A DNA stretch of 64,000 bases, from positions 63,222 to 127,221 of the forward strand of contig JAQVDN010000003.1 of assembly GCA_028698305.1 (NCBI GenBank). Direction: 5' to 3'. The notes beneath the pieces are model-generated. The model did no database searches. It was not told the DNA's origin and was given only the letters and a program-made list of their open reading frames with translations. Below, piece after piece: positions 20,567 through 32,487 of this stretch. The position numbers and the translations under genes were made by a program. Source of the stretch: Candidatus Altimarinota bacterium. GTDB lineage: Bacteria > Patescibacteriota > Gracilibacteria > BD1-5 > UBA6164. The number at the start of each line of letters is the position of its first letter. Position 1 is the first letter of the stretch.

Positions 20567-22867
20567 ATGCACAATTTATCAGATAGAAATGCTACAAAAA
20601 TAATTCCTTTGAAAAAAACTTATGATATCGAAGGAAATAAGATAACTTTTGAAACAGGGAAATTATGACTTTTAATAAATGCTGCTGTTACTATTAGCGA
20701 TGATAATGATAATATTTTGTTTGTGACAACTTGATTTAAACAAGATTGATTAAATGAAAAAGCAGATTTTTTCCCACTTATTGTTGAATGGCAAGAAAAA
20801 TTTTATGCAACTTGAAAAATAGGTTGAAATAGATTTCAAAGAAGAGAGTGAAGACCTACTGATGATGCTACATTGACAGCTAGAATTGTTGATAGACCAA
20901 TCAGACCAATGTTTCCAAAAGGTATAGTTAATGATACTCAAATAATTGCTACAGTTTTATCTGCTAGCTGAGAAAAGGATCTATGATTTTGGTGAATAGT
21001 TTGAGCTAGTTTATGACTAACTATGGCTTGAACTCCTTTTGAATGACCAGTTTCATGATGTAGATTGGTTTTAACTAAATCTTGAGAATATATTTTTAAT
21101 CCAACTCAAGAACAAGAAAATGATGCAAAATTAAATTTACTTACTGCTTGAACTTTGGATGCTATCACTATGGTTGAAGCAGGAGCTTTTGAAGTAAGTG
21201 ATGAAGAAATGGTAAGTGCTTTAGAAAAATCTCATGAAATTATTAAAAAAATATGTGAAGCTCAAAATGACTTTACAAGAGATTATGAAAAATTATTTTG
21301 AATACCTGAAGTAAAAGTTGTTTATAATAAGCCAGATGAAACTTTATATGAAGAAGTAAAACAATTTTTAACAGAAGAAAAAATGGAAGTTCTTTATAAT
21401 AAAGCAAAAAAAGAATTTCAAAGTGAACTTGATAAATTGGATGTTGAAGTTAGAGAATATTTAGTTTCAAAATGATGTATTATATGAGATGCTGATAGTG
21501 TTGTTACTTGAACTTGTAGTGTAGATGAGGTTAAAAAAATAGATGAATCTTCAGTTTGAGCTCTTGTTTATAAAAGAGTAAAAGAAATAATGAGAAAAAA
21601 TATCTTAAAAAATGATAAAAGATTAGATGGTAGAGCTCTTGATGAAGTAAGAGAAGTTATTTGAGAAGTATGATTATTACCTAGAACTCATGGTTCAGCA
21701 TTGTTTCAAAGAGGTATGACACAAGCTCTTAGTATAACTACTCTTTGAGGACCAGATGATGTTCAAACTCTTGATGGTATGATGCCAGAAGATGAAAAAA
21801 GATATATTCATCACTACAATTTCCCTCCATATAGTGTTTGAGAAGTAAGAATGATGAGGTGAATTGGTAGAAGAGAAATAGGGCATTGAGCATTGGCCGA
21901 AAGAGCTTTGATTGCTGTTTTACCAGATGAAAGTGAATTTCCATATACTATTAGAGTTGTTTCTGAAATCACTACTTGTAATGGTTCTAGTTCTATGGCT
22001 TCTGTTTGTGGTTCTACAATGAGTCTTATGCATGCTTGAGTTCCTATAAAAAATCCAGTTGCATGAGTTGCTATGTGAATGATATATGATGAAGAAACTC
22101 ATGAATATAAGATCCTTAGTGATATACAAGCACAAGAAGATTTTCTGTGAGATATGGATTTTAAAGTTACTAGAACTAAAAATGGTATTACTGCTATGCA
22201 ACTTGATGTTAAAATTAAATGATTAAAAATGGATGTATTTAGAAAAGCATTTTTTCAATCTCAAAGTGCTATTTCATATATACTTGATAGGATGCTAAGT
22301 GTTATTCCTAAACCAAATGAAAAACTTTCTCCATATGCACCTCTTATAATGACTATAAATGTTCCTGTTGATAAGATAAGTCCAATTATTTGAAAATGAG
22401 GAGAAAATGTTCAAAGAATGGAAAAAGAATATGGTGTAAAAATCTCTATTGCTGATGATTGAGTTACTACAATAACTGCAATAAATCAAGAATGATGAGA
22501 AAAAGTAATAGCTGAAATAAAAGAGATACTTTGGACTCCTGAAGTATGATATAAATGAACATGAGTTGTTGCAAAAATAATTGATTGAACATGAGCAATT
22601 GTTGAATTTAAAGGTAAATCATGAATGATTCATATTTCAAAATTGAGTTTTAAGAGAATAGAAAAAGTAGAAGATGTTGTAAAAGTTTGAGATATAGTAA
22701 ATTTTGAAATAGTTGAAATAAATATTGAAAAATGAAGAATTGGTTTAAAAAGAGAGTTAAGTGAAGCTGAATTGAAAGAATTGGAAGAAATCAAAGCTAG
22801 AAAAGATGCTGAATTAAAAGCTAGACATGAAGCTCTAATAGCAAAAAATGAAACTGAACAAAAATAA
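20567..22867 (+). CDS. pnp: Polyribonucleotide nucleotidyltransferase (PNPase)
   Basis: 766 aa. The PNPase order is present: first RNase PH domain ([33 protein letters not shown]), helical linker, second RNase PH domain ([44 protein letters not shown]), KH domain, and a C-terminal S1 domain (GMIHISKL). It is a phosphorolytic 3'-5' exoribonuclease and degradosome component. UGA encodes dozens of conserved glycines, as in GTCS and GHGAL. An in-frame extension upstream to 20483 is open, but the ATG at 20567 fits the family N-terminus. Confidence 0.95.
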
Positions 22868-22869
22868 TA

Positions 22870-22897
22870 AAAACTGCTTTTAAAGCAGTTTTTATTA
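22870..22897. terminator. Terminator between convergent pnp and response regulator
   Basis: Stem AAACTGCTTT/AAAGCAGTTT followed by a T-rich tail. Confidence 0.75.
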
Positions 22898-22903
22898 TTG
22901 ACT

Positions 22904-23575
22904 TTAATTTTTTAAAATAAATCATTCTCATACTATTGTTTCTATATTCATATATTTTCACACCTTATTTCTTAGATTATAAAGAGTAACATTTAGATTA
23001 TTATCTGAGACTCATGTTCAATCAAAATCTCACCATATTGATTTTACAAGTTTTGCTCTAGTAATAACTCTATTTATATTAAGTAAAAATAACTCAATAA
23101 GCATAAGTTCTTTTTTTGAAAATTTCATTTCTTTGCTTATCCCAGAAATGAAAGTTTTTGATTTTATATCAAATTGTATTTTTTTATAATTTATAATATT
23201 ATTTTTTAATTGAGATTCTCTTCTAGTAACTGATCTAATCCTAGCTATGAGTTCAGTTATTGAGTAAGGTTTTTGTAGATAATCATCTGCTCATAGATCA
23301 AGTCAATATACTTTTTTTTCTATATTATTATACCCTGATGTTATAAGTATAGGACTAGATATATTTTTGTTATTCCTTAACCATTTTATGATTTTAAATC
23401 ATTCATTTTTTCATTCTAGATTTATATCTATTATAAATACATCACTATTATCTTGAAAATTATCAATAAATTTTCTACTGTTTGTATAAATAGAAACTAG
23501 ATATGATTCCTTTTTTAATCTTTTAGCTAGATTTTCTGCTAATTTATAATCGTCTTCTATGATAGTTATTTTCAT
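22904..23575 (-). CDS. OmpR/PhoB-family response regulator
   Basis: 223 aa. Receiver domain with acidic pocket IIEDD near the N-terminus, phospho-acceptor Asp50 in FIIDINLE, switch Ser/Thr (ITSGY) and Lys in DDYLQKPY. The C-terminal half is a winged helix of the OmpR type: FSKKELMLIELFLLN, VITRAKLVKSIWG, VTLYNLRNKV and a final GEGFIL wing. It is the natural candidate to bind the 11-bp-spaced repeat just upstream of its own start, which is duplicated upstream of rhs. A histidine kinase gene lies 1 kb away on the opposite strand. Confidence 0.9.
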
Positions 23576-23607
23576 TTTTTATAAATTTATAAATATAAAA
23601 TTACTAT

Positions 23608-23649
23608 ATTATACTCATACCACATTAAAAAAGCATTAAATTGTTTTTT
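23608..23649 (-). promoter_or_regulatory. Promoter and direct-repeat operator of the response regulator
   Basis: The minus strand is identical over 42 bp to 9301-9342: two TTTAATG half-sites 11 bp apart, then a perfect TATAAT. It ends 33 bp before the regulator ATG. Inference: autoregulation, with the rhs gene in the same regulon. Confidence 0.75.
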
Positions 23650-23756
23650 CTCATTATATAGACAAAAAGTAAATGTAAAATAATTTTTATTATATGTTAC
23701 TATTTTGTAACTAACAAAAGATATAAGTAATTTACTTAGATCTTAATTTTTGTTTT

Positions 23757-24578
23757 ATGTGAAATGATGTCTTTATAAAAAATGTCGAATCAAAAGATTT
23801 ATGAGAAAGTGAATTATTAGCAATTTCTCAGGTTCAAAAAGATATGTGGGCTTACTCTTTATGAGAATATGTTAGATGTAATTGTTGTAATCATATACAT
23901 TCTAAAAATGATATTTTTTGACACTTGTCATCAGAGATTAGATTGCAATCAGTTACAAGTTTAGAAGAAATTTTTTTGTGAGATTCTATAAAATGTATGA
24001 AATGTGATTCTTGAAATACTGAATTTATTTATGATATTGATAAATCTATTTCATATTTTAGAGAAAAATATAAACAAGAAGCATTTTTAGTTTTGTGATA
24101 TGATTATAATTGAGATATTATTTGATTTATGGATTGATATTTTGCTCATTTGATAGATATTTATAACTTAGAAATAAGTTTTCATTATCCAAATTTATCA
24201 GTTGATGTTCTTGAAGAAATAATTAAAAATAAATTAAATATTAGTGTATTATGAAAAATGCTTAGTCTTTCATCAATTTGAACATATGAAACTTATATTA
24301 GTTACCCTTTTATATATGAATTAATAAGAAAGTTTTTTAAGCTTGTTAGTGATAAAAAAGGTATACCTTGAATAATTGAACTTGATAAAAAAAATTCAAT
24401 TTATCTAATTTATAAGATTATGTGAAGTTTATCACTTTGAATAGATAGTAGTTTAGTAGAAAATGTAAATGAAGATTATCAATCTGATCTATGTATTTTT
24501 ACTGATCCAATAGATAATTTTAATACAAATTTTGATATGTCTTTTAGACAATTTGTAAAAAGACATAAAATAAAATAG
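23757..24578 (+). CDS. Zinc-ribbon GNAT-like protein, unknown
   Basis: 273 aa. Two cysteine pairs form a probable zinc ribbon (CNCC at about residue 45 and CMKC about 40 residues later). The middle section LVLGYDYNGDIIGFMDGYFAHL resembles the beta4-alpha3 region of GNAT acetyltransferases, but the acetyl-CoA loop is not clear. Cytoplasmic. It is divergent from the response regulator and 58 bp upstream of the histidine kinase, so it may belong to the signalling operon. GNAT assignment is tentative. Confidence 0.6.
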
Positions 24579-24636
24579 TTTTGATATATAGAATAAATAT
24601 ATATAAATATAACTAATTTATATATAAAAAATAAAT

Positions 24637-26736
24637 ATGACAATTTATACAATAATTTATTTTATATTTATATTATTTATAATTTATACTTGAATAAATA
24701 TAAATAATCATTTAAAAAATCTCAGTTGAAGATATTATTTTATTTTTAGCATTGTATTAGCTTTGTGGATTGTTTTTTATTTTCTCTTTTTTCTAGTAGA
24801 TAATGTTAATTTGATTGTTTATTTTTCTAGAATTGATTTTTTATTATCAATTATTGGAGTGTATTTTTTTATAAAATTTTTATATTATTTTTGAGAGAAT
24901 AATATAAAAAAAGAAAATATATTTTTAGATTTTTTATATTATAGTTTTCTTACTTGATTATATATTTTTTCTGATAAGATAATTTCTTGAGTATTTTATG
25001 ATTCAAATATAAGTGTATATTCTGAAAAATATTGAGATTTTATATTAGCTCATTATTTATTAACTATAATATTATTTATTTTTATTATTTTTACATTTCT
25101 TTTCAAATTAAAAAAACTCACTTATATAAATAGGATTAGATTAAAAAATATATTTTATTGATTTATTTTTTTTCTTTTTTCTTGTCTTGTATTTTTAGTA
25201 TTATTACCATACTTTTGAATATATTTATTTCAAAAAGAAATAATACTTTTTATGTTTCCATTTATAGTTTTATCTTGGCATACTTTATCAAAATATCATT
25301 TTTCTGATTTAGTACTTAGATATAATGAGATGATTTCCTTTTTTTCTTCTTTAATAATTACATTAATATTTATATTTTATAGATCTAATATAAGTATAGA
25401 TAATTTATATAAGCAAAATAATCTATGGTGAATTAGCTCAAATCTGACTTATATTGATATAATATTTTCAATAATAATATTTTTTATTATTTATAAATTT
25501 TTTATAAATACATTGCCATTTAATAAAGAGTATAAAATTTTTTTAAATCATATTTCAAGAATGAAATCAAATATTCCATTTCTTATAAATTTTGATTCAT
25601 TTAGAGAGTATGTATACAATTATATTAAAAATAATTTTAAAATTTATTATTTTGATCTAATTTTAGATATAAAAAATAAACAAGAGTTATACAATTATTT
25701 TAATTCAAATAAAAAAAATGATTTATTTATAAATGATGTAGTTTTTTTACAAGAAAATAAAAAATATTTTTCAATTGAGAAAATAAAAAATGAATTACAT
25801 AGAGATAGTTATATTATCTTTCCAATAAGAAATAATTTTTGAAAGATAATATGATTTTTTGAGCTATGAAAAAAACCTTTTAAAGAACATTATTATACAG
25901 ATGAAATAAATATAATTAAGGATTTTGTAAATTTTGTTTCATGACATTTAAAATATATAGATATTTATTCTAAGATAAATTATCTTTCTTTTAATCTAGA
26001 TAAAGAAGTAGATAAAAAAACTATAGAATATAATAATCTAATAAATAGACAAAAAGAATTTATTTCTGTTGCTTCTCATGAAATAAAAACTCCTATAATG
26101 TCAGCTTGATTACAAGTAGAAACTATCATAGATGATATAAATGATTGAGAAAATAATTTATCTTATATCAAAAGTGAACTTGATATATTAAAATGACAGA
26201 TTTTTCATATAATTGATTTAGTTAAAGTACTTTTTAATAGTGATAAAATTGATTATTGAAAGACAACTTTATATATAGAGAAAATAAAATTGAAGTCTAT
26301 ATTTTTAAATCAAATAGATATTTTCAAAAAAAATAATACTAATTTAGAAATGATTTTTGAATATGATGAAAGAATAGATTATATAGATTTGGATAAGATA
26401 CAATTTACACAAGTTATATCAAATCTTTTAACAAATGCTATTAAATTTTGTAATCATGAGAATCCTAAGATTTATATAGAAGTATCTCTTTCTAAATGAT
26501 TTATAAGTATTATTATAGAAGATAATTGAAATTGATTTAAATTATGAGAAGAAAAATATGTTTTTGATAAATATAAAACATGAAAATGAAATTCTATATG
26601 ACTTTGATTATGATTATATCTTTGTAAAAAGATAATTGAATTACATAATTGAACAATAAAAGCATCAAATTCTAAAAAATTATCTTGAGCAAAATTTTCT
26701 ATAAATATTCCAAAATATCAAAATAAAGAGGATTAA
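24637..26736 (+). CDS. Sensor histidine kinase with N-terminal 7TM-type region
   Basis: 699 aa. About eight hydrophobic helices fill the first 290 residues, resembling the HisKA_7TM input module. Then comes a GAF-like region, a HisKA dimerisation helix with His481 in ASHEIKTP, and an HATPase domain with N box (ISNLLTNAIKF), G1 (EDNGNGF) and G2 (SIGLGLGLYLCKKI). The kinase autophosphorylates on His481 and passes phosphate to a regulator: RR2 lies 63 bp downstream and RR1 is nearby. No periplasmic sensor domain of size is seen, so the signal is probably within the membrane or cytoplasm. Confidence 0.9.
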
Positions 26737-26799
26737 TTCTCTTTTTTTTGATAAATTTTTTTTATATATAAAATCTATTTATTACTAAAGTTTTATTTT

Positions 26800-27498
26800 A
26801 TGAATTTTTTAATTATTGAAGATGATATTTTTTTAGCTTCAAAATTGAAGTATTTATTTGATAAAAGACAAGATATAAATTTAGTAAAAGTTATAAATAA
26901 TTATTTAGAATTTTTAGATGAATTATCAACAATAGATATATATGATATAATCTTACTTGATATAAATTTATGAAATGAATCAAAATCTGGAATTGATATT
27001 ATAGAAATAGTTAGAAAAAAAAATTTATATGTTCCTATAATAATAGTTAGTTGAATAGATGATATTTCTAATATTAGAGATTTATTTAATCTATGAGCAA
27101 GTGATTATATAATAAAACCTTTTAGATTTGAAGAGCTTGAAATCAGAGTTTTAAAATGGTTTAAAAATAGATTTTTGAAAATAGAGAATTTTAATAATAA
27201 ATATTTTTTATATAATTGACTTTTATATGATATAGAAATAAATGAATTTTATTTTAATTGAAAAAATATTAGATTAACAAAGAAAAATAAATATTTATTA
27301 TATATCTTTTTAGTAAATAGTGAAAAATTTTTATCTTTAAATTATATAGAAGATAAGATTTTTTGAAATTATGATTCTTTTAAAGAAAAAAATATTAGGA
27401 TCTATATTTTTAGATTGAGAGTGATTTTGAGAGATTTTTGAATAGATTCTTGGATAAAAAATATAAGATGAGAGTGATATATTTTCAAAAAAGATTAA
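26800..27498 (+). CDS. OmpR-family response regulator (second)
   Basis: 232 aa. Receiver with IIEDD, Asp54 in ILLDINLG, IIVSGIDD and KPF; C-terminal winged helix ending RGEGYIF. It follows the kinase gene closely and is its most likely cognate regulator. It differs from RR1 in most positions, so the two probably answer to different targets or share the kinase. Confidence 0.9.
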
Positions 27499-27540
27499 AA
27501 TATGTTATAATGAATCATATTATTATTTATAATAAAAATA

Positions 27541-28092
27541 ATGTTAGAAAAAGAAATAAAAATACTTGAAATAAATAAAGAAGAAGTTATAAAAAAACTT
27601 GAAAATCTTTGAGCGGTTAAATCATTTGATGGATTTATTCATGATATATATTATGATTTTGTTGATTGAGATTGTAATAAATTAGAAGATAATAAAAGAC
27701 TTTTTAGAGTTAGACAAAAATGAGAAATACATCTCTATACTATAAAAAGAAAAAGAAATAAATCTTGTGAAGGTTGAGAAAATTGATTAAAAGTAGCTGA
27801 TGAATGAGAAAGTGTTATAACTGATGTAGATAGTTTCAAAAAAGTTTTAGAAAAGTATGGTATGACTCAGACTAGAGAAAAGAAAAAACATAGAACTTCT
27901 TATAGATTAAATGAGGTTGAGTTTGATATAGATGAATATGATTCTATTCCACCACTTTTAGAAATAGAAGCAAAAACAAAAAAAGAAATTAAACAATATG
28001 TAAAAGAGTTATGATTAGAAGATCATATACAAAAAGATTTTGGTTCAAGAAAATTATTTGAATATTATGGTTTAGATTATTCTTACTTATAA
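27541..28092 (+). CDS. cyaB: CYTH-domain protein (class IV adenylate cyclase / thiamine-triphosphatase-like)
   Basis: 183 aa. The CYTH signature ExExK is at the N-terminus (EKEIKIL), followed by YYDF, RLFRVRQKG, YTIKRKR, KHRTSYRL, EFDIDEY and PLLEIEAKT, the alternating Arg/Lys/Glu strands that line the triphosphate tunnel. Such enzymes cleave triphosphates (thiamine triphosphate, tripolyphosphate) or make cAMP; the activity cannot be told. TATAAT at 27528-27533 sits 7 bp before the ATG, which suggests a leaderless mRNA. It is convergent with a VTC-domain gene. Confidence 0.85.
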
Positions 28093-28093
28093 A

Positions 28094-28128
28094 AAAATTA
28101 AGCAAATTTATTTGCTTAATTTTTTTAT
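28094..28128 (+). terminator. Terminator for the CYTH gene
   Basis: Stem AAATTAAGCAAA/TTTGCTTAATTT, then T run. Confidence 0.75.
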
Positions 28129-28135
28129 AAGTAAA

Positions 28136-28181
28136 CAAAAGAAAAAGTTATTGCCTAAGCAATAACTTTTTCTTTTGTTAG
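28136..28181. terminator. 21-bp perfect inverted repeat, bidirectional terminator
   Basis: Arms AACAAAAGAAAAAGTTATTGC and its complement with a four-base loop CTAA; A and T runs at the ends suit both strands. It overlaps the last eight codons of the minus-strand VTC gene, so those codons double as the hairpin arm. Confidence 0.7.
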
Positions 28182-29024
28182 ATCTCTTGTAATATTTTTT
28201 GTTACATTATTTAAAGAAGTAATCCTATGAGTTGATTTCACAGTCTCCATTCTTATTTCTTTAATTTTCTCCATTGTTTCTCTAAAAGTATCATATTTTT
28301 GTGCTATACCAGAATAAACTACTCAAAGAGAATATTTACTACAGCTAGATGCTTTTTCGATATTATTTTTATTCATTATTTTACAGATATCAGATTCTTG
28401 TTTCATTGATTTACTTTCTATGATAACTAGGTTTTTTAAATCAATTGTTTCTGCATTTTTCTTTCTTAGATCAAGAGCTTTAATGTCAAAATCAATAGTT
28501 AATCTTTCATCTCATGTTTTACTTACCATAGTAATTCTTTTATAAGTTGTTCTTATAGCAGGAGATATTTCAGGTGCTTTTTCTCAACCGTAAACACTTT
28601 GCCAAACTCAATCAAAAAATCTTTTTTTACCTCTAGTCATAAAACCATGTTCAGAAGTGGGGAATTCATATCTATATTTATTTGTAACTCATGCATTTTT
28701 TTGTTTGTATTCAAAAAATGCCATATTTGAATCAACATAATATCTAGTTCTTACTTTTGTTCTTGATTCTAATTTGTTTTGATGTTGATTGTAAAATAGA
28801 TAATCCGCAGTATCCATGTATACATTATCATAATTAAATATTTTTTTACTATCTATTTCAAGTACATTAAATTTATCTTTTAATTCTTCTAATATAGAAG
28901 AAAATTGTTTTCAATTTAATAAAAATTTTACATCAATTCTTTTTAAAAAACTAGCTGTTGCATTAAGTTGACTAAGAGAAATAGATTTAAATTTTTTTAA
29001 TTTTGTACTATATTTTGTAGACAT
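28155..29024 (-). CDS. VTC-domain (polyphosphate polymerase-like) protein
   Basis: 289 aa. VTC family strands are visible: SFLKRIDVKFLL, NVYMDTADYLFYNQHQNK, KVRTRYYV, AFFEYKQK, RLTIDFDIKA and LVIIESKS, ending with the SKYSLGVVYSG segment. VTC catalytic domains in yeast polymerise polyphosphate from ATP in a tunnel like that of CYTH enzymes. No membrane segments are present. It neighbours a PiT phosphate transporter gene on the same strand (87 bp) and converges with a CYTH gene, suggesting phosphate/polyphosphate metabolism. Confidence 0.8.
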
Positions 29025-29110
29025 AAATAAATTATTAATTATTAATTTTGTTTTTATTTTTTATATAAATTTATTTTAACACAATTTTTTTTGTAGGTCA
29101 AAAAATTATA

Positions 29111-30502
29111 CTAAAATTGTTTTAAGACTATATAAGTTATTGCTGATATAACTCATGCTATTGGAAGTGTAACAATCCATGATAATAAAATTCATTTCAT
29201 CATTGATTTATCAATTACTTCTTTATCTTCTCATTTTTTATTACTTAGATATTGTCTAAATAATCAAATACCAAATATTGCTCATAATGCAATTTGAGTT
29301 GAAGATACAGGTAGTCATAATGCAGATGCTAATAATACTGTAATTGCTGCAGATAATGCTACACAAAATGCTCTTATTTGATCTAATTTAGTTATTTCAT
29401 TTCAAACTGTTTTTATTAGTCTTGCCCCAAAAACAGCTAATCACATAGATAATCAAAGTGCTCATAAAAGCATTATCCAAAATGGAACTCAAGCTGCTTT
29501 TGCTATTTCAGCTCAACCATTTTTAATTGTTTCATTTATTGCAGCAAGTGGACCAATAGCATTTGCTACATCATTTGATCAATGTGCAAAAGAAAGTAAT
29601 GCGACTGCAAATATTAGAGGTATATTAAACAGAGTATTTATAAACTTTTTATCATCTTTAAAAAATGATTTTTTATGTTTTTTATATAATACCACAAGTA
29701 TCATATATGAAGCAACTCATATAATAAATCATATAAATACTGCATTTGTAGGATTTATAATATTGTGTAAAAATTCGTTTGAATTTAAGATTGGTTTTAA
29801 TCATTTTAAAAGTAAATAAATTGAAAAAATCATCATCATTATTCAAACATATATTGGAACCCAATTTTTTGCAGCCTCTCATCTTTCATCTCTTTTTAGG
29901 ATTGTTTTTCTAATAGATATAAATATTAAAATAGCAATTATTCATCACATTATAAGTGAAATAATCCAACTTGATGCAATTTCTCATATCTTTGACCATT
30001 TTACTATTGATGGTCAAGCTGAAGCTAATCAAGCTCATATTAATCATCATATTATAGAATTTGTTGTAGAAATTGGAGCTTTAAAAAATGTTGCTACATT
30101 TATCCATAATGCTGCTCATAAAATAGTTGCTAACATTATATTTATAAAATCTTTAGAATCTGTAATCATATCTTTGTTTATTATACCAGATTTTATTGTA
30201 TCAACTACATCTCAACCAGCAATAAGTGCTCAAGCAGCTTCAAATATAGCAGCTATTAATAATGCTCATCATATTGTAAGTGCTTTTGATCAAACAGCAG
30301 GTCACATATTGTTTGCTATATCGTTTGCTCATAGATTTAAAGCCATATATATAGCAAAAATCGTTGCTAATAATAAGTATAAATTATTATTTCATCATTG
30401 AAAAAAATATACATATGATACTCATATAATAAGTGCAAATCATACTATAATATATTTAAATGAAGAAACATATTTATCTTTTATATTTAAAACAATTTTC
30501 AT
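29111..30502 (-). CDS. pit: PiT-family inorganic phosphate transporter
   Basis: 463 aa, about 11-12 membrane spans. Both family repeats are visible: GANDIANNMGPAVGSKALT near the N-terminus and SNDVANAIGPLAA in the second half, each with UGA-encoded glycines. PiT carriers import metal-phosphate with H+ or Na+. It lies upstream of the VTC gene on the same strand. The basic central loop (RKTILKRDE) separates the two halves as usual. Confidence 0.9.
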
Positions 30503-30560
30503 AATCTATAATATTTTAAATGGTAACTAATTAATTTTAACATTTAATATTTTTTTAAAC

Positions 30561-30605
30561 AAAAAAAAATGTCCTAGAGTAAAATTTTTTACTAGACATT
30601 TTTAT
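30561..30605. terminator. Hairpin between pit and murG
   Basis: AAATGTC(CTAG)AGTAAAA/TTTTACT(A)GACATTT with flanking A and T runs; it would act as the murG terminator on the minus strand. Confidence 0.65.
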
Positions 30606-30616
30606 AAAATATTTTT

Positions 30617-31714
30617 TTATTCAACTTCGTCATCAAGAGGGTCATCTATATCTATACTTATTTCTTTTTCAATTATTTGTAATGGTTTAAAAAAATTATT
30701 TAGATTTAGACAAGATTTTTCCAAGTTTTTATAATTTTGTAATTTTTTATATATTTGCACTTCTAAATCTTCATTTTCTTCCAATACATCACTTCAAAAT
30801 TTTTCTTTAAAATACATTGCATTATTGTATTGGTGATCTCATGCACTTCATTTTAAAGGTATGATTATAGAATGAATTCCAAAAACATTTAATTCCCATA
30901 AACTAGTTGCTCAAGCTCTAGTTATAGCTATATCAACTTGTTTAAGTATCTTTCATAACCTTTTTTGAGTAACAAAATCATGAACCATTATGTTTTTATA
31001 TTTTTTGAAGTCTTCTCTAAAATGCATATTTTTTTCTCAGAGAATTACTTGAAAATCTATATCATCTATATGATTTAGTATATTTAACATTGCTTCAAAT
31101 ATAGTAGTTGATCATTGAGATCATCACATAACCATAACTGATAATCTTGGATTTTTTTCTAATTCTAAATTTTCTATATTATCAAGTAGTTCTGGATTTA
31201 ATATCTGTCATGAAAGTATATGTTTATGTCAATTATTTTCAGTTTTTTCATTTGGAAATGTATAAAAAACCTTGTTTGCTATAAGTCATATAAATTTGTT
31301 TGCTAATCCAGAAACTGTATCAGATTCATGAATATATATTTTTTTTCTCAATATAAAAGCTGCTATACTAAGTGGAAGTGCTACATATCATCATTTACTA
31401 AAAACAACATCTACTTTATATTTTTTTAAATAATACATTCAGAAAAATATTCAACTTAGATTTTTTAAAGGTTCATAAAAGTTTCTTATATCAAAATATC
31501 TTCTTATCTTTCAAGCAGGTATATCTACAAAAGTTATCTTATTTTTATTTGCAGTTTCTTCTTCTAATGAGTCTCTTTCTCAAAACCAAAAAAAATCATA
31601 TTTTTTTTCTTCTTTAAAATAATTGTATACAGACAATAAAGGAAAAATATGACCTCATGTTGATCATCCAGTTAAAGCAATAACTTTTTTTTCTTTAAGG
31701 TTTAAATGAGTCAT
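30617..31714 (-). CDS. murG: MurG-type undecaprenyl-PP-MurNAc-pentapeptide GlcNAc transferase
   Basis: 365 aa. N-terminal glycine-rich loop TGGSTGGHIFPLLSVY, the lipid-I region HESDTVSGLANKF (family HEQNAxPGxxNr), and a C-terminal donor site with ITRAGATSLWELNVFG and PLKGSAGDHQYNNA. It transfers GlcNAc from UDP-GlcNAc to lipid I on the inner membrane face. The acidic C-terminal tail is extended. Placed with a PAP2 phosphatase that may recycle the lipid carrier. Confidence 0.83.
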
Positions 31715-31769
31715 TTTAATTATTTTATTATTAATAAGTAAATTATATTTAAATTGTTTAAAATTAAAA

Positions 31770-32447
31770 CTACATTTTTAAAAAACTCATTGTTTTTATT
31801 ATAAAATCATTTAATTTATCTATTTTTTTGCATTTTTTTAATAATTTAAAACTTATAAATGCTGATATTATTCAAGTTATAGTTCAAGCCATTATATCAA
31901 ATGGCCAGTGAACTCATAAAATAACTCTAGAAATCATCATCAATATTATTGGTAAAGAAATTATAAATCATATTTTTTTGTATCAAGCTAAGAAAATAGA
32001 TGTTAAAAATGCAATTCCAACTCAAGCATGATCAGAAGGGAAAGATGCATCAGGTATATGATTTAGTATTAATTTTCAAACTCACTCTAAAACAGTTTCA
32101 GGTCTTTCTATGTCTACAAATGATTTAATTATATAATTTATAATTATTACAATTATAGCTGAGTAAAATATAAAAAGTAGATCTTTCTTTTTTTCATTGT
32201 CATTTTTTTTATATGTATAATAAAACCACATAAAAACAAGAAAAATAGGTAGAAAAAAAATAGGACTATCTGAAAAAATAAGTGCTATTTTTTCTATAAT
32301 ATTATTTTCTATTAATGAATTTAAAAAAATTAGTAAGTTTTGATTTATTTCTTGCATATTTAAAATTAAAAAATAATTAATAATCTTAATTAATATATTT
32401 AAAATTAAAAAATAACAAAAAAAATTTTTCTTTTTGAGTAAAATCAT
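31770..32447 (-). CDS. PAP2-family membrane phosphatase (undecaprenyl-diphosphatase-like)
   Basis: 225 aa with about six membrane spans. The three phosphatase motifs are present: KSFVDIERP (KX6RP), PSDHA (PSGH-type) and SRVILGVHWPFD (SRX5HX3D). It dephosphorylates lipid phosphates or undecaprenyl diphosphate at the outer face of the membrane; next to murG the latter is likely. It starts 41 bp from the divergent HisRS-like gene. Confidence 0.88.
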
Positions 32448-32487
32448 TTATAATGAAAATCTAGATATTAAAATAATAATTTTTTAT

